The position numbers were made by a program, and so were the translations under genes. A stretch of 64,000 nucleotides of DNA from Pelagimonas varians (GTDB lineage: Bacteria > Pseudomonadota > Alphaproteobacteria > Rhodobacterales > Rhodobacteraceae). Below, one piece after another: positions 9,148-18,229 of this stretch. Position 1 is the stretch's first letter. Each line of letters starts with the position of its first letter. A model generated the notes under the pieces. That model was not told where the DNA came from. It made no database searches and was given only the letters and a program-made list of their open reading frames with translations. The stretch is from contig NZ_QKMF01000019.1 in the NCBI RefSeq assembly GCF_003208435.1, positions 1-64,000 on the forward strand, given 5' to 3'.

Positions 9148-9696
9148 ATGGCGCAAAAAGCCACCATTTATAGAGTTGAACTTTCCGTTTCCGATATGGA
9201 TCGTCACTATTATGAAACCCATAAACTGACCGTTGCCAAACATCCCTCGGAGACGGATGAGCGGTTGATGGTGCGCATTCTCGCTTTTGCGCTGAATGCA
9301 CATGAGCATCTGGAGATGACAAAGGGCCTTTCTACAGATGACGAACCAGACATTTGGCAAAAGAGCCTGAGCGGCGAACTTGAGTTGTGGGTCGCCTTGG
9401 GGCTTCCAAGCGAGAAGGTGATGCGTCAGTCCTGCGGTAAAGCCAGCGAAGTGATTGTTTATCCCTACGGTGGCAGAACGGCCGAGGTGTGGTGGGACAA
9501 GATCAAAAACAGTACCACCCGGTTTGACAATCTTCAGGTGATAAACCTTCCCGAGAATGAAACCAGAGAGCTGGCAAAACTGGCAAGCCGTTCAATGAAG
9601 CTTCAGGTAAATATTCAGGACGGCGAAGTGATGGTCAGTGTCGACGACCGCATCGTTTACGTGACACCGGTCAAATGGAAAGACGCCGGGCATTGA
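9148..9696 (+). CDS. yaeQ: YaeQ family protein
   Basis: 182-residue cytosolic protein matching YaeQ over its full length (E. coli YaeQ has 181). Family blocks are visible: MAQKATIYRVELSVSDMDR at the N-terminus, LTVAKHPSETDERLMVRILA, TDDEPDIW, LWVALGLPSEKV, AEVWWDKIKN and LQVNIQDGEVMVS. The fold is related to PD-(D/E)XK nucleases; the biochemical role is not settled. The start at ATG 9148 gives the family N-terminus; an in-frame TTG at 9133 would add five residues. No obvious operon partner: upstream there is 264 bp of non-coding DNA and downstream 432 bp. Confidence 0.88.
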   Translation: MAQKATIYRVELSVSDMDRHYYETHKLTVAKHPSETDERLMVRILAFALNAHEHLEMTKGLSTDDEPDIWQKSLSGELELWVALGLPSEKVMRQSCGKASEVIVYPYGGRTAEVWWDKIKNSTTRFDNLQVINLPENETRELAKLASRSMKLQVNIQDGEVMVSVDDRIVYVTPVKWKDAGH

Positions 9697-10128
9697 CGCT
9701 CGTCGCAATCGGGTATGGTTTGTGATCACGTGCGTCAGGTGTGCATAGCTTCGCTTTCGCCCAATGATTTGCAATCTTTGGCCAAGCAAAATCGATAGGT
9801 CGCCTTCTACGTCAAATTGTTCAACTTGGCGCTGGGCTTTTGGCTGGGTGAAGCACGTGCAAAGGGTCACTGCATCAGCAGACGTTCAGTGAGGCCTGTC
9901 TGTATCCGGATGGGACCAATGCTTTGGACCATGGGGATAAACTGTGTTGGCGCGCTCGCTTTATAACAGCGAGCCAAGACCGATCATCAAATACGATTGG
10001 CGGCACCTTGCAGCAGGCGCAGCGCTGTCTTGTCCGCAAAAATAAATCCTGCGGTCTTTCTAAGGTTCGGAAATCCACGTAACAATACCTCAGATGATCA
10101 ACTCTGTCGTTTAAGGTGACCTCTTTCC
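9697..10128. other. Non-coding stretch between yaeQ and the PPIase gene
   Basis: No convincing gene on either strand. A 7-bp perfect hairpin (GCTCGCT at 9954-9960 pairing with AGCGAGC at 9968-9974) lies in the middle but has no T-tract, so terminator function is not supported. The promoter of the downstream pair probably lies near its right end. Confidence 0.4.
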
Positions 10129-10980
10129 ATGAAACTAGATTTTAAAACGATCATTCGTGAACCGATGCTGCATTTTTTGGTTGTTGGGGCTGGTCTTTTT
10201 GCCTTGTTTGGCGCGCTCAATTCGGAAGAAGAGGCCCCGCCCAATCGGATCCTTATAACTTCGGGGCAAATAGAACAGCTCGAATCGGCCTTTACGCGGA
10301 CATGGACACGCGCCCCAACCGCTCAGGAACGTGACCTGTTGATTTCCGAGCATATCCGTGACGAAGTCTTCTACCGCGAGGCACTGAATTTGGGGTTGGA
10401 CATGGGCGACAGCGTGATCCGGCGCCGTTTGCGTCAGAAAATGGAATTTGTTCTGGAAGACGTTTCAGCAGCCACGCCGCCGCGAGAAGAAGACCTGAAA
10501 ACTTTTTTGGATCAAAACCCGGAGCGGTTTCAGCTTGAGCCTCAAATCGCTTTTGAGCACGTTTATTTGAACCCGGACAAGCATTCGGACATTGAAACAG
10601 ATGCCGCCGATATACTGGCGCGCCTGAATGCTGGCGAAGATGCCACCCAACTGGGCGATGTTCTTATGCTGCCTGCCAGCTATGATTTGCAGTCGGTTTC
10701 AATCTTTGACCGGGCGTTTGGAAATGGATTTTCAAACGGGCTTATGTCTGTATCGGAAGGGGCATGGGCAGGGCCTGTCCGGTCGGGATTCGGTTGGCAT
10801 TTGGTTTTTGTGCGCAAAAAGGTCGAGGGGCGTTTGCCTGACTTGGCCGACATGCGCGAAAAGGTCGTGCAGGAATGGCAACATGACCGAAAGATAGCTT
10901 TGGAAGAAGAAACGTACCAAGCCTTGCTATCGCGGTATGAGGTTGTTTTCGAACCTTCTGTCGAGGCTTCTGATCCATGA
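10129..10980 (+). CDS. Membrane-anchored parvulin-type peptidylprolyl isomerase
   Basis: 283 residues. The N-terminal segment LHFLVVGAGLFALFGAL (about 14-30) is a membrane anchor, placing the rest in the periplasm. A SurA-like helical region with ERDLLISEHIRDEVFYREAL follows, then a PpiC/rotamase domain (about 125-245) ending with the typical GPVRSGFGWHLVFV motif. It probably assists folding of envelope proteins. The gene overlaps the next one by four bases (ATGA), so they are translationally coupled; the partner is a HupE/UreJ-like membrane protein. This PPIase plus HupE/UreJ pairing is not explained by hydrogenase or urease genes nearby. The start is the first ATG, preceded by a weak purine stretch. 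Confidence 0.85.
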   Translation: MKLDFKTIIREPMLHFLVVGAGLFALFGALNSEEEAPPNRILITSGQIEQLESAFTRTWTRAPTAQERDLLISEHIRDEVFYREALNLGLDMGDSVIRRRLRQKMEFVLEDVSAATPPREEDLKTFLDQNPERFQLEPQIAFEHVYLNPDKHSDIETDAADILARLNAGEDATQLGDVLMLPASYDLQSVSIFDRAFGNGFSNGLMSVSEGAWAGPVRSGFGWHLVFVRKKVEGRLPDLADMREKVVQEWQHDRKIALEEETYQALLSRYEVVFEPSVEASDP

Positions 10981-11987
10981 TATTGCGCCGGATTTTTCTA
11001 TTCATTACGGTTTTAGGGGTTTGCGGTGCACTGCTAAGTGGCATGGCGCAGGCGGACGATTCACAACCCGGCTACCTCGAGTTTGCCGAGGTTTCCGAGG
11101 GCAGGTTCAATGTGATTTGGCGCAGCCCAAAGCTGTCGGCCAAGATGCCTGTGTTGCAGCTGGTTCTGCCGGAAAACATCGAAACCTTGACTCCTCCGGT
11201 GACCACAGATTTCCCAACGTCGGTGTTAGAGCGCCGCTTGGTCAAGGCCGAACCTGAGACGTTCTTGGGCAGCCGGATCGAGATCAGCGGGTTGCGTGAC
11301 AGCAGAACAGACGTGCTTGTGCGGATCGCTTTTGCTAATGGGGTGGCAACGACGACGCTGCTACAACCATCTCAGCCGTGGATGATCGTTGAAGGCCCCA
11401 AGACAGCGGTCCAAATCACTTGGGACTATGCCGTCTTGGGGTTTGAACACATTCTGGCCGGCTTTGATCACCTTCTGTTTGTTTTGGCGCTTTTACTGAT
11501 TGTGGGGCCAACCAAACGGTTGCTTTGGGCGATCACTGCATTCACCGCCGCGCATAGTATAACCCTTGCTGCGGCGACGCTTGGCCTGATCTGGGTTCCG
11601 GGACCGCCAGTTGAGGCGATTATCGCATTATCGATCTTGTTTTTGGCCGGCGAAATGCTGAAAATTCAACAGGGAAAGCCAAGCTTGACGGCCAGATCTC
11701 CTTGGCTGGTGGCCTTTACCTTCGGTCTCTTGCACGGTCTTGGGTTTGCGGGTGCACTTGCTGACGTTGGCCTGCCTGAACATGAAATTCCATTGGCTTT
11801 GCTGATGTTCAATGTCGGGGTTGAACTCGGGCAGCTGGCCTTTGTTTGCGTGGTTCTGGCGATTGTGTATTTGGCCAAAAAACTTCTGAGCAGTTGGCCG
11901 AAATGGACTGATCCGATTCCGGCCTATTGCATCGGTTCGATTTCGGCGTTTTGGCTGATTGAACGGGTCAGCGGGTTCTGGACCTAA
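10977..11987 (+). CDS. HupE/UreJ family membrane protein
   Basis: 336 residues. A signal peptide (MILRRIFLFITVLGVC to about 26, cleavage after AQA) precedes a periplasmic region of about 130 residues, then about six membrane segments. Family histidine/glycine blocks are visible: GFEHILAGFDHLLFVLALL (150s-170s), TAAHSITLAAATLGL, FGLLHGLGFAGALADVGLP and FNVGVELGQLAFV. Proteins of this class resemble HupE/UreJ, proposed nickel or cobalt transporters of hydrogenase and urease clusters, but no such metalloenzyme is encoded here. It overlaps the upstream PPIase gene (ATGA), suggesting that the isomerase helps fold or partners this protein. The substrate is unknown; metal import is a family-based guess. 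Confidence 0.8.
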   Translation: MILRRIFLFITVLGVCGALLSGMAQADDSQPGYLEFAEVSEGRFNVIWRSPKLSAKMPVLQLVLPENIETLTPPVTTDFPTSVLERRLVKAEPETFLGSRIEISGLRDSRTDVLVRIAFANGVATTTLLQPSQPWMIVEGPKTAVQITWDYAVLGFEHILAGFDHLLFVLALLLIVGPTKRLLWAITAFTAAHSITLAAATLGLIWVPGPPVEAIIALSILFLAGEMLKIQQGKPSLTARSPWLVAFTFGLLHGLGFAGALADVGLPEHEIPLALLMFNVGVELGQLAFVCVVLAIVYLAKKLLSSWPKWTDPIPAYCIGSISAFWLIERVSGFWT

Positions 11988-12062
11988 AGCTTCGCAGGCT
12001 TTGTGCGACATGCAGACGGCTCACGTCATTTTAAGCGGCCTTGAGGCATGCTTGGTGCAGAT

Positions 12063-13004
12063 TCATTTGAGGTCTGTGCCTAGGGTTCGATCCGGCTCCC
12101 GGAACTGGCTGAGAACATCGTGGATAAGCTCTTTGACCCCATCAATGACGACCGAACTGGTGCCGGATTTGGACACCAAATACATGTCCGACCGAAATTC
12201 CGTTGGCAGATCGATATCGCGATAGACTGTATCTGCCATCTGAATGACCTGAGCAGACTTTGGAACCAGCGCGAAGCCCAAGCCATGGTTCACAAAACTA
12301 ATAACTGCGTGGGTCTGGCTTGCCTCCAATCGGGTATCGGGCGTGATTTTGCAGGCATAGAAAAGCGCGTTGAGCGTTTCTTTTAAGTACCCGCCGCGGT
12401 CCTTGGTAAAGGAAATGTAAGGCTCTCCATCAAAGTCCGAGATGGAAAGATCATTTTTTTCGGCCAAGGGGTGCGATTTCGGGATCGCCAAAACAAAGGG
12501 CTCATGGATGACTCTGGTGCGCTCTATTTCGCCGCGCGCGTTTTCCATTCTGGTGAGGCCCAAATCGATCCGCCCGGACCGCTGGGCCTGAATGACTTCG
12601 TACCCCATCATCTCAATCGGAGAGAGCGAAACCAAGGGCATTTCAACGGCCATTCTCTGGGCGATCAAGGGCATGAATTTGAACGCAGCCGAGGGCACAA
12701 ACCCCAATGCAATATGTCCTGTTTCCCCTCGTTCAGCTTGCCGCGCATTCAAGACAGCATGCTCTGATCGTTGAATAATATCGACAGCGCTTTGATAAAA
12801 ACTTTCTCCTGCAGAAGTTAGGCGCACACGCTTGTTACTCCTTTCCAGAAGCCGGAGATTGACCCTTTCCTCGAGGATTTTTATCTGACGGGACAAGGGC
12901 GGCTGGGTCATGTTCAGTCTGGCTGCGGCCCGTCGGAAACTAAGCTCTTCCGCCACTGCAACGAAGCATCTCATTTGGAAATATTCGAACTGTCCTTGGG
13001 CCAT
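12063..13004 (-). CDS. LysR-family transcriptional regulator
   Basis: 313-residue regulator. The N-terminal winged helix-turn-helix reads FVAVAEELSFRRAAARLNMT then QPPLSRQIKILEERVNLRLL, followed by the effector-binding domain (about 90-300). It is transcribed divergently from the peptide-class ABC transporter operon starting at 13185, the classical arrangement for a LysR regulator controlling its neighbour and itself. The ATG at 13004 is preferred over upstream codons because CAGGAGA lies seven bases before it. Two palindromes suited to LysR binding lie in the divergent promoter (see 13042-13078). The inducer is unknown; a substrate or intermediate of the adjacent hydroxyacid/aldolase pathway is the natural candidate. 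Confidence 0.9.
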   Translation of the reverse strand: MAQGQFEYFQMRCFVAVAEELSFRRAAARLNMTQPPLSRQIKILEERVNLRLLERSNKRVRLTSAGESFYQSAVDIIQRSEHAVLNARQAERGETGHIALGFVPSAAFKFMPLIAQRMAVEMPLVSLSPIEMMGYEVIQAQRSGRIDLGLTRMENARGEIERTRVIHEPFVLAIPKSHPLAEKNDLSISDFDGEPYISFTKDRGGYLKETLNALFYACKITPDTRLEASQTHAVISFVNHGLGFALVPKSAQVIQMADTVYRDIDLPTEFRSDMYLVSKSGTSSVVIDGVKELIHDVLSQFREPDRTLGTDLK

Positions 13005-13041
13005 CTTGAGTCTCCTGACGCGGTGGCGATTTCCAAATGCG

Positions 13042-13078
13042 TGATACAAATTGTGTATCATTGCAATCCAAATTTGGA
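13042..13078. promoter_or_regulatory. Putative LysR operator: two adjacent palindromes
   Basis: TGATACA (13042-13048) and TGTATCA (13054-13060) form a perfect 7-bp inverted repeat with a 5-bp spacer; its core ATAC-N7-GTAT fits the LysR-type T-N11-A box. Directly after it is the perfect 12-bp palindrome TCCAAATTTGGA (13067-13078). Both lie between the divergent LysR gene and the transporter operon, spaced like a recognition site plus activation site. Binding by the local regulator is inferred from position. Confidence 0.6.
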
Positions 13079-13184
13079 ATTTACACGCCCCCCCTTTTTT
13101 CCAATTGTATCGGCAGGGGGCCAGCTTTCATCATCAGATTTTGCTTTGACAAGTGCTGGAACTCTATCATTTAGGGAGGATCAA

Positions 13185-14690
13185 ATGACTCGTAAAACGC
13201 ATCTATTTGTGGCGTCGGCGCTTGCATCAGCAGTCGCTTTCGGTGCGCAGGCCCAAGACAACTCTGTCACGGTCGTGCTGTCCGAAGAGCTTGAAATTGT
13301 GGAGCCTTGCTCGTCCACTAAATCCAACGTTGGCCGGGTTTTGTTTCAAAACATCTCGGAAACCGTAACCGAAATGGACCCGAAAACCGGACTGGAGCCA
13401 CGTTTGGCCGAAAGCTGGGAAGATATGGGTAATGGCACTTGGCGCTTCTCGCTTCGTCAGGGCGTCACCTTTAGCGACGGCACGGTCATGGATGCCGAGG
13501 ACGTTGCGCATTCCCTGGTTCGGATGAAATCACCCGATATTGCCTGCGAAATTGGTGCGAAGTTCTTTGGCGGCATCGACATCACATCCAATATCATCGA
13601 CGCGCATACAATCGACGTCACCGCAGATCCGGCCCAGCCGATTTTGCCGATGCTGATGTCCACTGTAACGGTCACGCCGCAAGATGCGCCGCTTGATAGT
13701 TTCGTAGACCATCCAATCGGGACCGGTCCGTATACATTTGATGAATACGTTCGCGGTCAATCCATCACGCTGTCGGCCAACCCGACTTATTGGGGGGAAC
13801 AGCCGACCGTTCAATCCGCAACATATGTGTTCCGCAGCGACAGTGCTGTACGGGCGGCTATGGTTGCAGCAGGTGAAGCCGACATCGCTCCGAATATCGC
13901 GCTTCAGGATGCTGTTAATCCGGCAATGGACTTTTCATACCCGAACTCGGAAACGGTCTTCCTTCGGATTGAACACGCGCAGGCCCCGCTTAATGACCGC
14001 CGTGTGCGCGAAGCGTTGAACCTTGCCGTCGATCGAGAGGCTTTTGTCGGCACGATCCTTGCCGATGGCACGCTGCTGGCAACTGGCATCACACCGCCGT
14101 CCACCATCGGTTATGACGCAGATTTGAAACCCTACGCCTATGATCCCGATCGCGCCCGTGCCTTGCTTGAAGAGGCCCGTGCGGACGGTGTTCCGGTTGA
14201 TACCAACATTACCTTGATCGGCCGTACAAACAACTTTGCCAACGTTCTGGAAACGATGGAAGCGTTGTTGGCGATGTATCAGGAAATCGGCTTTACGATG
14301 ACACTCGAGATGGTTGAAGTCGCCGAATGGCTGGAGCGCTACGCCAAGCCATTCCCGGAAAATCGCGGCCCTCAGTTGATCGAAGCGCAGCATGACAACG
14401 CCAATGGTGATCCTGTGTTCTCGATGTACTTCAAGTACCACTCCGAAGGTCAGCAGTCCGGCCTGACAGACCCCAAGGTTGACGCGATGATTGCCGAGGC
14501 AACAGCCGCAACCGGCGACGAACGTGCAGCCAAGTGGAGTGCGCTGTTCGGCTACCTTCATGAAGAGTCGATTGCCGACGTGATGTTGTTCCACATGGTT
14601 GGGTTCAGCCGTGTCAACGAACGTCTGGATTTCGCGCCGTCAATCCGCACCAACAGCGAACTTCAACTTTCGCAGATCAAATTCAAGTAA
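13185..14690 (+). CDS. ABC transporter substrate-binding protein, peptide/nickel class (family 5)
   Basis: 501 residues with a signal peptide (MTRKTHLFVASALASAVAF, cleavage after AQA near 24). The family 5 blocks are visible: LAESWEDMGNGTWRFSLRQG then VTFSDGTVMDAEDVAHSL, GTGPYTFDEYVRGQSITL, NPTYWGEQPTVQSATY and VREALNLAVDREAFV. It captures an oligopeptide-like or other small organic substrate in the periplasm and delivers it to the permeases encoded next. The start at 13185 has a strong GGGAGGA. It is the first gene of a seven-gene operon that ends with an RraA-like aldolase. The true ligand cannot be deduced from sequence; the downstream enzymes suggest a hydroxy- or oxo-acid rather than a peptide. 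Confidence 0.9.
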   Translation: MTRKTHLFVASALASAVAFGAQAQDNSVTVVLSEELEIVEPCSSTKSNVGRVLFQNISETVTEMDPKTGLEPRLAESWEDMGNGTWRFSLRQGVTFSDGTVMDAEDVAHSLVRMKSPDIACEIGAKFFGGIDITSNIIDAHTIDVTADPAQPILPMLMSTVTVTPQDAPLDSFVDHPIGTGPYTFDEYVRGQSITLSANPTYWGEQPTVQSATYVFRSDSAVRAAMVAAGEADIAPNIALQDAVNPAMDFSYPNSETVFLRIEHAQAPLNDRRVREALNLAVDREAFVGTILADGTLLATGITPPSTIGYDADLKPYAYDPDRARALLEEARADGVPVDTNITLIGRTNNFANVLETMEALLAMYQEIGFTMTLEMVEVAEWLERYAKPFPENRGPQLIEAQHDNANGDPVFSMYFKYHSEGQQSGLTDPKVDAMIAEATAATGDERAAKWSALFGYLHEESIADVMLFHMVGFSRVNERLDFAPSIRTNSELQLSQIKFK

Positions 14691-14700
14691 TTTGACTTCT

Positions 14701-14727
14701 GGCGCAGGCAGCGAATTTGCCTGCGCC
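14701..14727 (+). other. Intercistronic hairpin after binding-protein gene
   Basis: GGCGCAGGCA (14701-14710) and TGCCTGCGCC (14718-14727) form a perfect 10-bp stem with a 7-nt loop, 10 bases after the binding-protein stop. No T-tract follows. Such hairpins after the first gene of ABC operons typically protect the 5' message from 3' exonucleases so that binding protein is made in excess over the permeases. Confidence 0.7.
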
Positions 14728-14751
14728 GCACCCCTTCAAAGGTCTGTTGCC

Positions 14752-15666
14752 ATGCTGAATTTCTTGGGAAAACGCGCTGTCGCCAGTGCCATTTCTCTTG
14801 TCGGACTGGTCTTGTTGGTTTTTTTTCTAAGCCGACTGACCGGTGACCCGACAGGCCTTTATTTGCCGCTGGATGCCTCTGAGGAGGCACGCAACCAGTT
14901 TCGGGAAATCCACGGTCTTAACGACCCGTTGATCGTACAATTTTTCAGCTACATGGCTGACCTGATCCGCTTTGATTTTGGCGATTCAATCCGAAGATCG
15001 GAGCCGGCGATTGACGTTGTGATGCGCGGGTTCGCCTGGACCTTGCAGTTAACCTTTGTGACCATGTCACTTGTTGTGGTATTTGCGGTGATTTTCGGAT
15101 CGCTGGCGGCCTTCAACGTCGGCGGGGTTTTTGACCGCATCGCAACGTTCTTTTCGTTGATCGGGGCAAGCGCACCAGACTTTTGGATCGCCATTGTCGC
15201 CATTGTGATCTTTTCCGTCAAACTGGGGTGGTTCCCGACGTCGGGCACCGGAACCGTTTGGCACTGGGTTATGCCGGTTTCGGTGCTGTTCATCCGGCCC
15301 TTCGGTCTTATTCTACAAATTGTGCGGGGGGCGATGATTACCGCGCTTGGGTCGGCCTATGTCAAAACCGCCCGCGCCAAAGGCATCAAGAACCGCCCAA
15401 TTATTTTCGTCCACGCACTGCGCAATGCCTTGCTGCCTGTCATCACGGTGATTGGCGATCAGGCAGCGGCCTTGTTGAACGGAGCCGTGGTCATCGAATC
15501 CATATTTGGCTTTCCCGGCGTTGGAAAACTGATGATCGACTCGATCCTGCAACGTGACTTCACGGTGGTCATGGCTGCGATCATGGTTACGGCCATGGCG
15601 ATTTTCGTCATGAATCTCCTGATCGACATACTCTATTCGATCCTAGATCCCCGCATCAGGTATTGA
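14752..15666 (+). CDS. ABC transporter permease, DppB class
   Basis: 304-residue inner-membrane protein with about six membrane segments, beginning at SAISLVGLVLLVFFLSRL (about 13-30). The N-terminal TGDPTGLYLPLDASEEARNQ then FREIHGLNDPL region is typical of DppB/OppB permeases, and the cytoplasmic coupling loop is seen as YVKTARAKGI with HALRNALLPVI. It forms the transmembrane channel with the next gene product. ATG 14752 was chosen (AAAGG about nine bases upstream); the longer frame runs back into the binding-protein gene. It ends three bases before the next permease gene. Confidence 0.9.
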   Translation: MLNFLGKRAVASAISLVGLVLLVFFLSRLTGDPTGLYLPLDASEEARNQFREIHGLNDPLIVQFFSYMADLIRFDFGDSIRRSEPAIDVVMRGFAWTLQLTFVTMSLVVVFAVIFGSLAAFNVGGVFDRIATFFSLIGASAPDFWIAIVAIVIFSVKLGWFPTSGTGTVWHWVMPVSVLFIRPFGLILQIVRGAMITALGSAYVKTARAKGIKNRPIIFVHALRNALLPVITVIGDQAAALLNGAVVIESIFGFPGVGKLMIDSILQRDFTVVMAAIMVTAMAIFVMNLLIDILYSILDPRIRY

Positions 15667-15669
15667 CCC

Positions 15670-16605
15670 ATGACACAGATCCAAAACCAAGACACTGACC
15701 TGCCAGATATCCCCAAAGCCCCCAATCCGGTTGGGCAAACGCTACAAATGCTCTGGAATGACAAATTCGCTTTTGTATCGGTTGTCTTTCTTTTGATTGT
15801 AGTGCTTTGCGCACTCTTCGGGCCGCTTCTGCTGGAAGACGTCGCAACCAAACAAAACCTGCGTGGGCGCAACGCACCACCATTCGATTTTTCGGCAAGC
15901 TGGCCCTATTGGCTGGGGGGTGACGCGCTGGGTCGGCCTTTGCTTGCGCGGATCATAGTGGCTGCGCAGAATACGATTTTCGTAGCCGCCGGCGCTGTGT
16001 TCTTCTCCCTCATTATCGGCACGGCTCTAGGGCTTGTTGCCGGGTATACCACCAAGACGTGGAGTCAGGTGATCATGCGTCTGGCGGACATCATCATGGC
16101 GTTTCCGTCGCTTCTACTTGCGGTGATCGTGTTGTTCATGTTGGATAGTTCGGTGTTCAATTTGGTGATTGTTTTGGCGATCACCCGCATACCTGTATAT
16201 TTGCGCACGGCCCGTGCCGAGACATTGGAAGTTCGCGAACGCATGTTTGTCCAAGCCGCACAGGTTATGGGGGCTTCAACGCGCCGGATTATCTTTCGCC
16301 ATATTTTGCCCGTTGTTTTCCCGACCTTGGTCACGATAGCCACGCTTGATTTTGCCTTTGTCATGTTGGCCGAATCCGCGCTGTCGTTTCTTGGCATTGG
16401 CATTCAACCACCCGAGATCACATGGGGACTGATGGTGTCGCTAGGGCGGCCTTATTTAACCACAGCTTGGGGGCTGTCTTTGTGGCCCGGCTTGGCAATC
16501 ATTCTTACCACATTATCCCTGAATCTGGTCTCGAACTGGATGCGCACGGCGCTTGATCCTGCGCAGCGCTGGCGGCTCGAAAATGTGAGGAAGCAAAATG
16601 GGTGA
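15670..16605 (+). CDS. ABC transporter permease, DppC class
   Basis: 311 residues. A cytoplasmic N-terminus of about 35 residues, a first membrane helix (AFVSVVFLLIVVLCALFGPL), a periplasmic segment containing WLGGDALGRPLLARI (the GTDxxGRD-like motif of DppC proteins), then five more helices. The coupling loop QAAQVMGASTRRIIFRHILP and the FVMLAESALSFLGIGIQPP stretch are diagnostic of the class. It pairs with the DppB-class permease. The 3' end overlaps the ATPase gene by eight bases, implying coupled translation. Confidence 0.9.
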   Translation: MTQIQNQDTDLPDIPKAPNPVGQTLQMLWNDKFAFVSVVFLLIVVLCALFGPLLLEDVATKQNLRGRNAPPFDFSASWPYWLGGDALGRPLLARIIVAAQNTIFVAAGAVFFSLIIGTALGLVAGYTTKTWSQVIMRLADIIMAFPSLLLAVIVLFMLDSSVFNLVIVLAITRIPVYLRTARAETLEVRERMFVQAAQVMGASTRRIIFRHILPVVFPTLVTIATLDFAFVMLAESALSFLGIGIQPPEITWGLMVSLGRPYLTTAWGLSLWPGLAIILTTLSLNLVSNWMRTALDPAQRWRLENVRKQNG

Positions 16606-18229
16606 TCACCTTTTAGACGTCAAAAACCTCTCTGTTGATTTCCACACCACCCACGGCACTGTTCATGCGGTCCGAGATGTCAGCTGGCACCTTGAACGTG
16701 GCGAAACACTGGCAATTCTGGGCGAATCCGGATCTGGAAAATCTGTCTCCGCCTCGGCCATTTTGAACTTGATCGACATGCCCCCCGGCGAGATCACATC
16801 GGGTGAGATTTTGTTCGAGGGCAAGGATGTGTTGCTGATGTCAGCCGAGGACCGGCGACAACTGAACGGCCACCGGATTGCAATGATCTTCCAAGATCCC
16901 TTGAGCCATTTGAACCCTGTGTACTCTATCGGGTTTCAGATTGCTGAAACGATGACAGCGCATGGTGTGAACAAAGGGCAGACTCGGGAAAAAACGATCG
17001 AGCTGTTGGCGCGGGTGGGAATTCCAGACCCTGACACCAAGATCGATGCCTATCCTCACCAGTTTTCCGGCGGACAACGTCAACGCATCATGATTGCCAT
17101 GGCTTTGGCGCTAAAACCGGACATTTTAATTGCCGATGAGCCGACAACTGCATTGGACGTGACGGTGCAGGCCCAAATCCTGACCTTGCTGGAAGAATTG
17201 CAAGAAGAGACGGGCATGGGGCTTTTGCTGATCACCCACGATCTTGGTGTGGTGGCCGAAGTGGCAGATCGCGTTGTGGTGATGAACGCCGGCCAAATCG
17301 TTGAAACCGGAACCGCCAGCGGCGTCTACCACAGCCCTCAACACCCATATACCAAAAAGCTGATTGCGGCGATTCCGGGCGAAGGCGATATGGCAGAACC
17401 TTTGGGGTCTGGAGCTGAGCCCATTCTTGAAATTTCGGGGCTGTCGAAACACTATGGTGCCTTCGTTGCGTTGGATGATGTCAGTCTGACCGTTTTGCCG
17501 GGCGAAACCGTTGCAATTGTTGGAGAGTCTGGCTCGGGAAAGTCGACCTTGGCCAAGACAATTTTGCGGCTGGAAGAGGCAACTGGCGGTCAAGCTTTGT
17601 TCCAAGGCCAAGACCTTATTCGCATGGATGCCAACGCGTTGTTCAAGGTCCGGCGGGACATTCAGATGGTGTTCCAAGACCCGACGCAATCGTTGAATCC
17701 CCGTATGTCGATCTTTGATATCATCGCAGAGGCATTTGTTATCCATCCGGAAATTTTGGCAAAACAACATTGGAAGGCGCGGGTGTGCGAGTTGTTGGAG
17801 CAGGTGGGGCTGAAAGCCGAACACATGTACCGTCACCCGCACCAGTTTTCCGGCGGTCAACGCCAGCGTATCGCGATTGCGCGCACGCTGGCGCTGGAAC
17901 CAAAGCTTATTGTTTGCGACGAGGCGGTGTCAGCCCTTGATGTCTCGATCCAGGCGCAGGTTCTGGCCTTGTTGACCCAATTGCAAGACGATCTTGGGTT
18001 GAGCTTTCTTTTCATTGCACATGATCTGCCTTTGGTGCGCGATTTTGCCCATCGTGTGATCGTGATGCAAAGCGGGAAAATTGTTGAGCAAGGTCCGGTC
18101 GAACAGATCTTTGATGCCCCGCGTGAAAAATACACCCGCAGCTTGATCGCAGCCAGCCTTAGCCCGGATCCCGATGTTCAAGCGGTTCGCCGAACGGCAT
18201 TGCGCAAGATGCAGGAGGCTGCAGTATGA
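16598..18229 (+). CDS. Fused double ABC ATPase (DppD-DppF type)
   Basis: 543 residues with two complete nucleotide-binding domains in one chain. Domain 1 (about 1-265) has Walker [13 protein letters not shown] near residue 45, signature [15 protein letters not shown], and Walker [13 protein letters not shown]. Domain 2 (about 272-530) has Walker [13 protein letters not shown], signature [15 protein letters not shown], and Walker [13 protein letters not shown]. It energises transport through the two permeases encoded upstream. The second Walker B shows DEAVSALD, a common variant in DppF-like domains. Stop and next start overlap as ATGA. Confidence 0.92.
   Translation: MGDHLLDVKNLSVDFHTTHGTVHAVRDVSWHLERGETLAILGESGSGKSVSASAILNLIDMPPGEITSGEILFEGKDVLLMSAEDRRQLNGHRIAMIFQDPLSHLNPVYSIGFQIAETMTAHGVNKGQTREKTIELLARVGIPDPDTKIDAYPHQFSGGQRQRIMIAMALALKPDILIADEPTTALDVTVQAQILTLLEELQEETGMGLLLITHDLGVVAEVADRVVVMNAGQIVETGTASGVYHSPQHPYTKKLIAAIPGEGDMAEPLGSGAEPILEISGLSKHYGAFVALDDVSLTVLPGETVAIVGESGSGKSTLAKTILRLEEATGGQALFQGQDLIRMDANALFKVRRDIQMVFQDPTQSLNPRMSIFDIIAEAFVIHPEILAKQHWKARVCELLEQVGLKAEHMYRHPHQFSGGQRQRIAIARTLALEPKLIVCDEAVSALDVSIQAQVLALLTQLQDDLGLSFLFIAHDLPLVRDFAHRVIVMQSGKIVEQGPVEQIFDAPREKYTRSLIAASLSPDPDVQAVRRTALRKMQEAAV

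Noticed and set aside
9954-9974. Terminator in the yaeQ-PPIase intergenic region
   Set aside because: The 7-bp stem lacks a T-tract and is more than 250 bases from the yaeQ stop.
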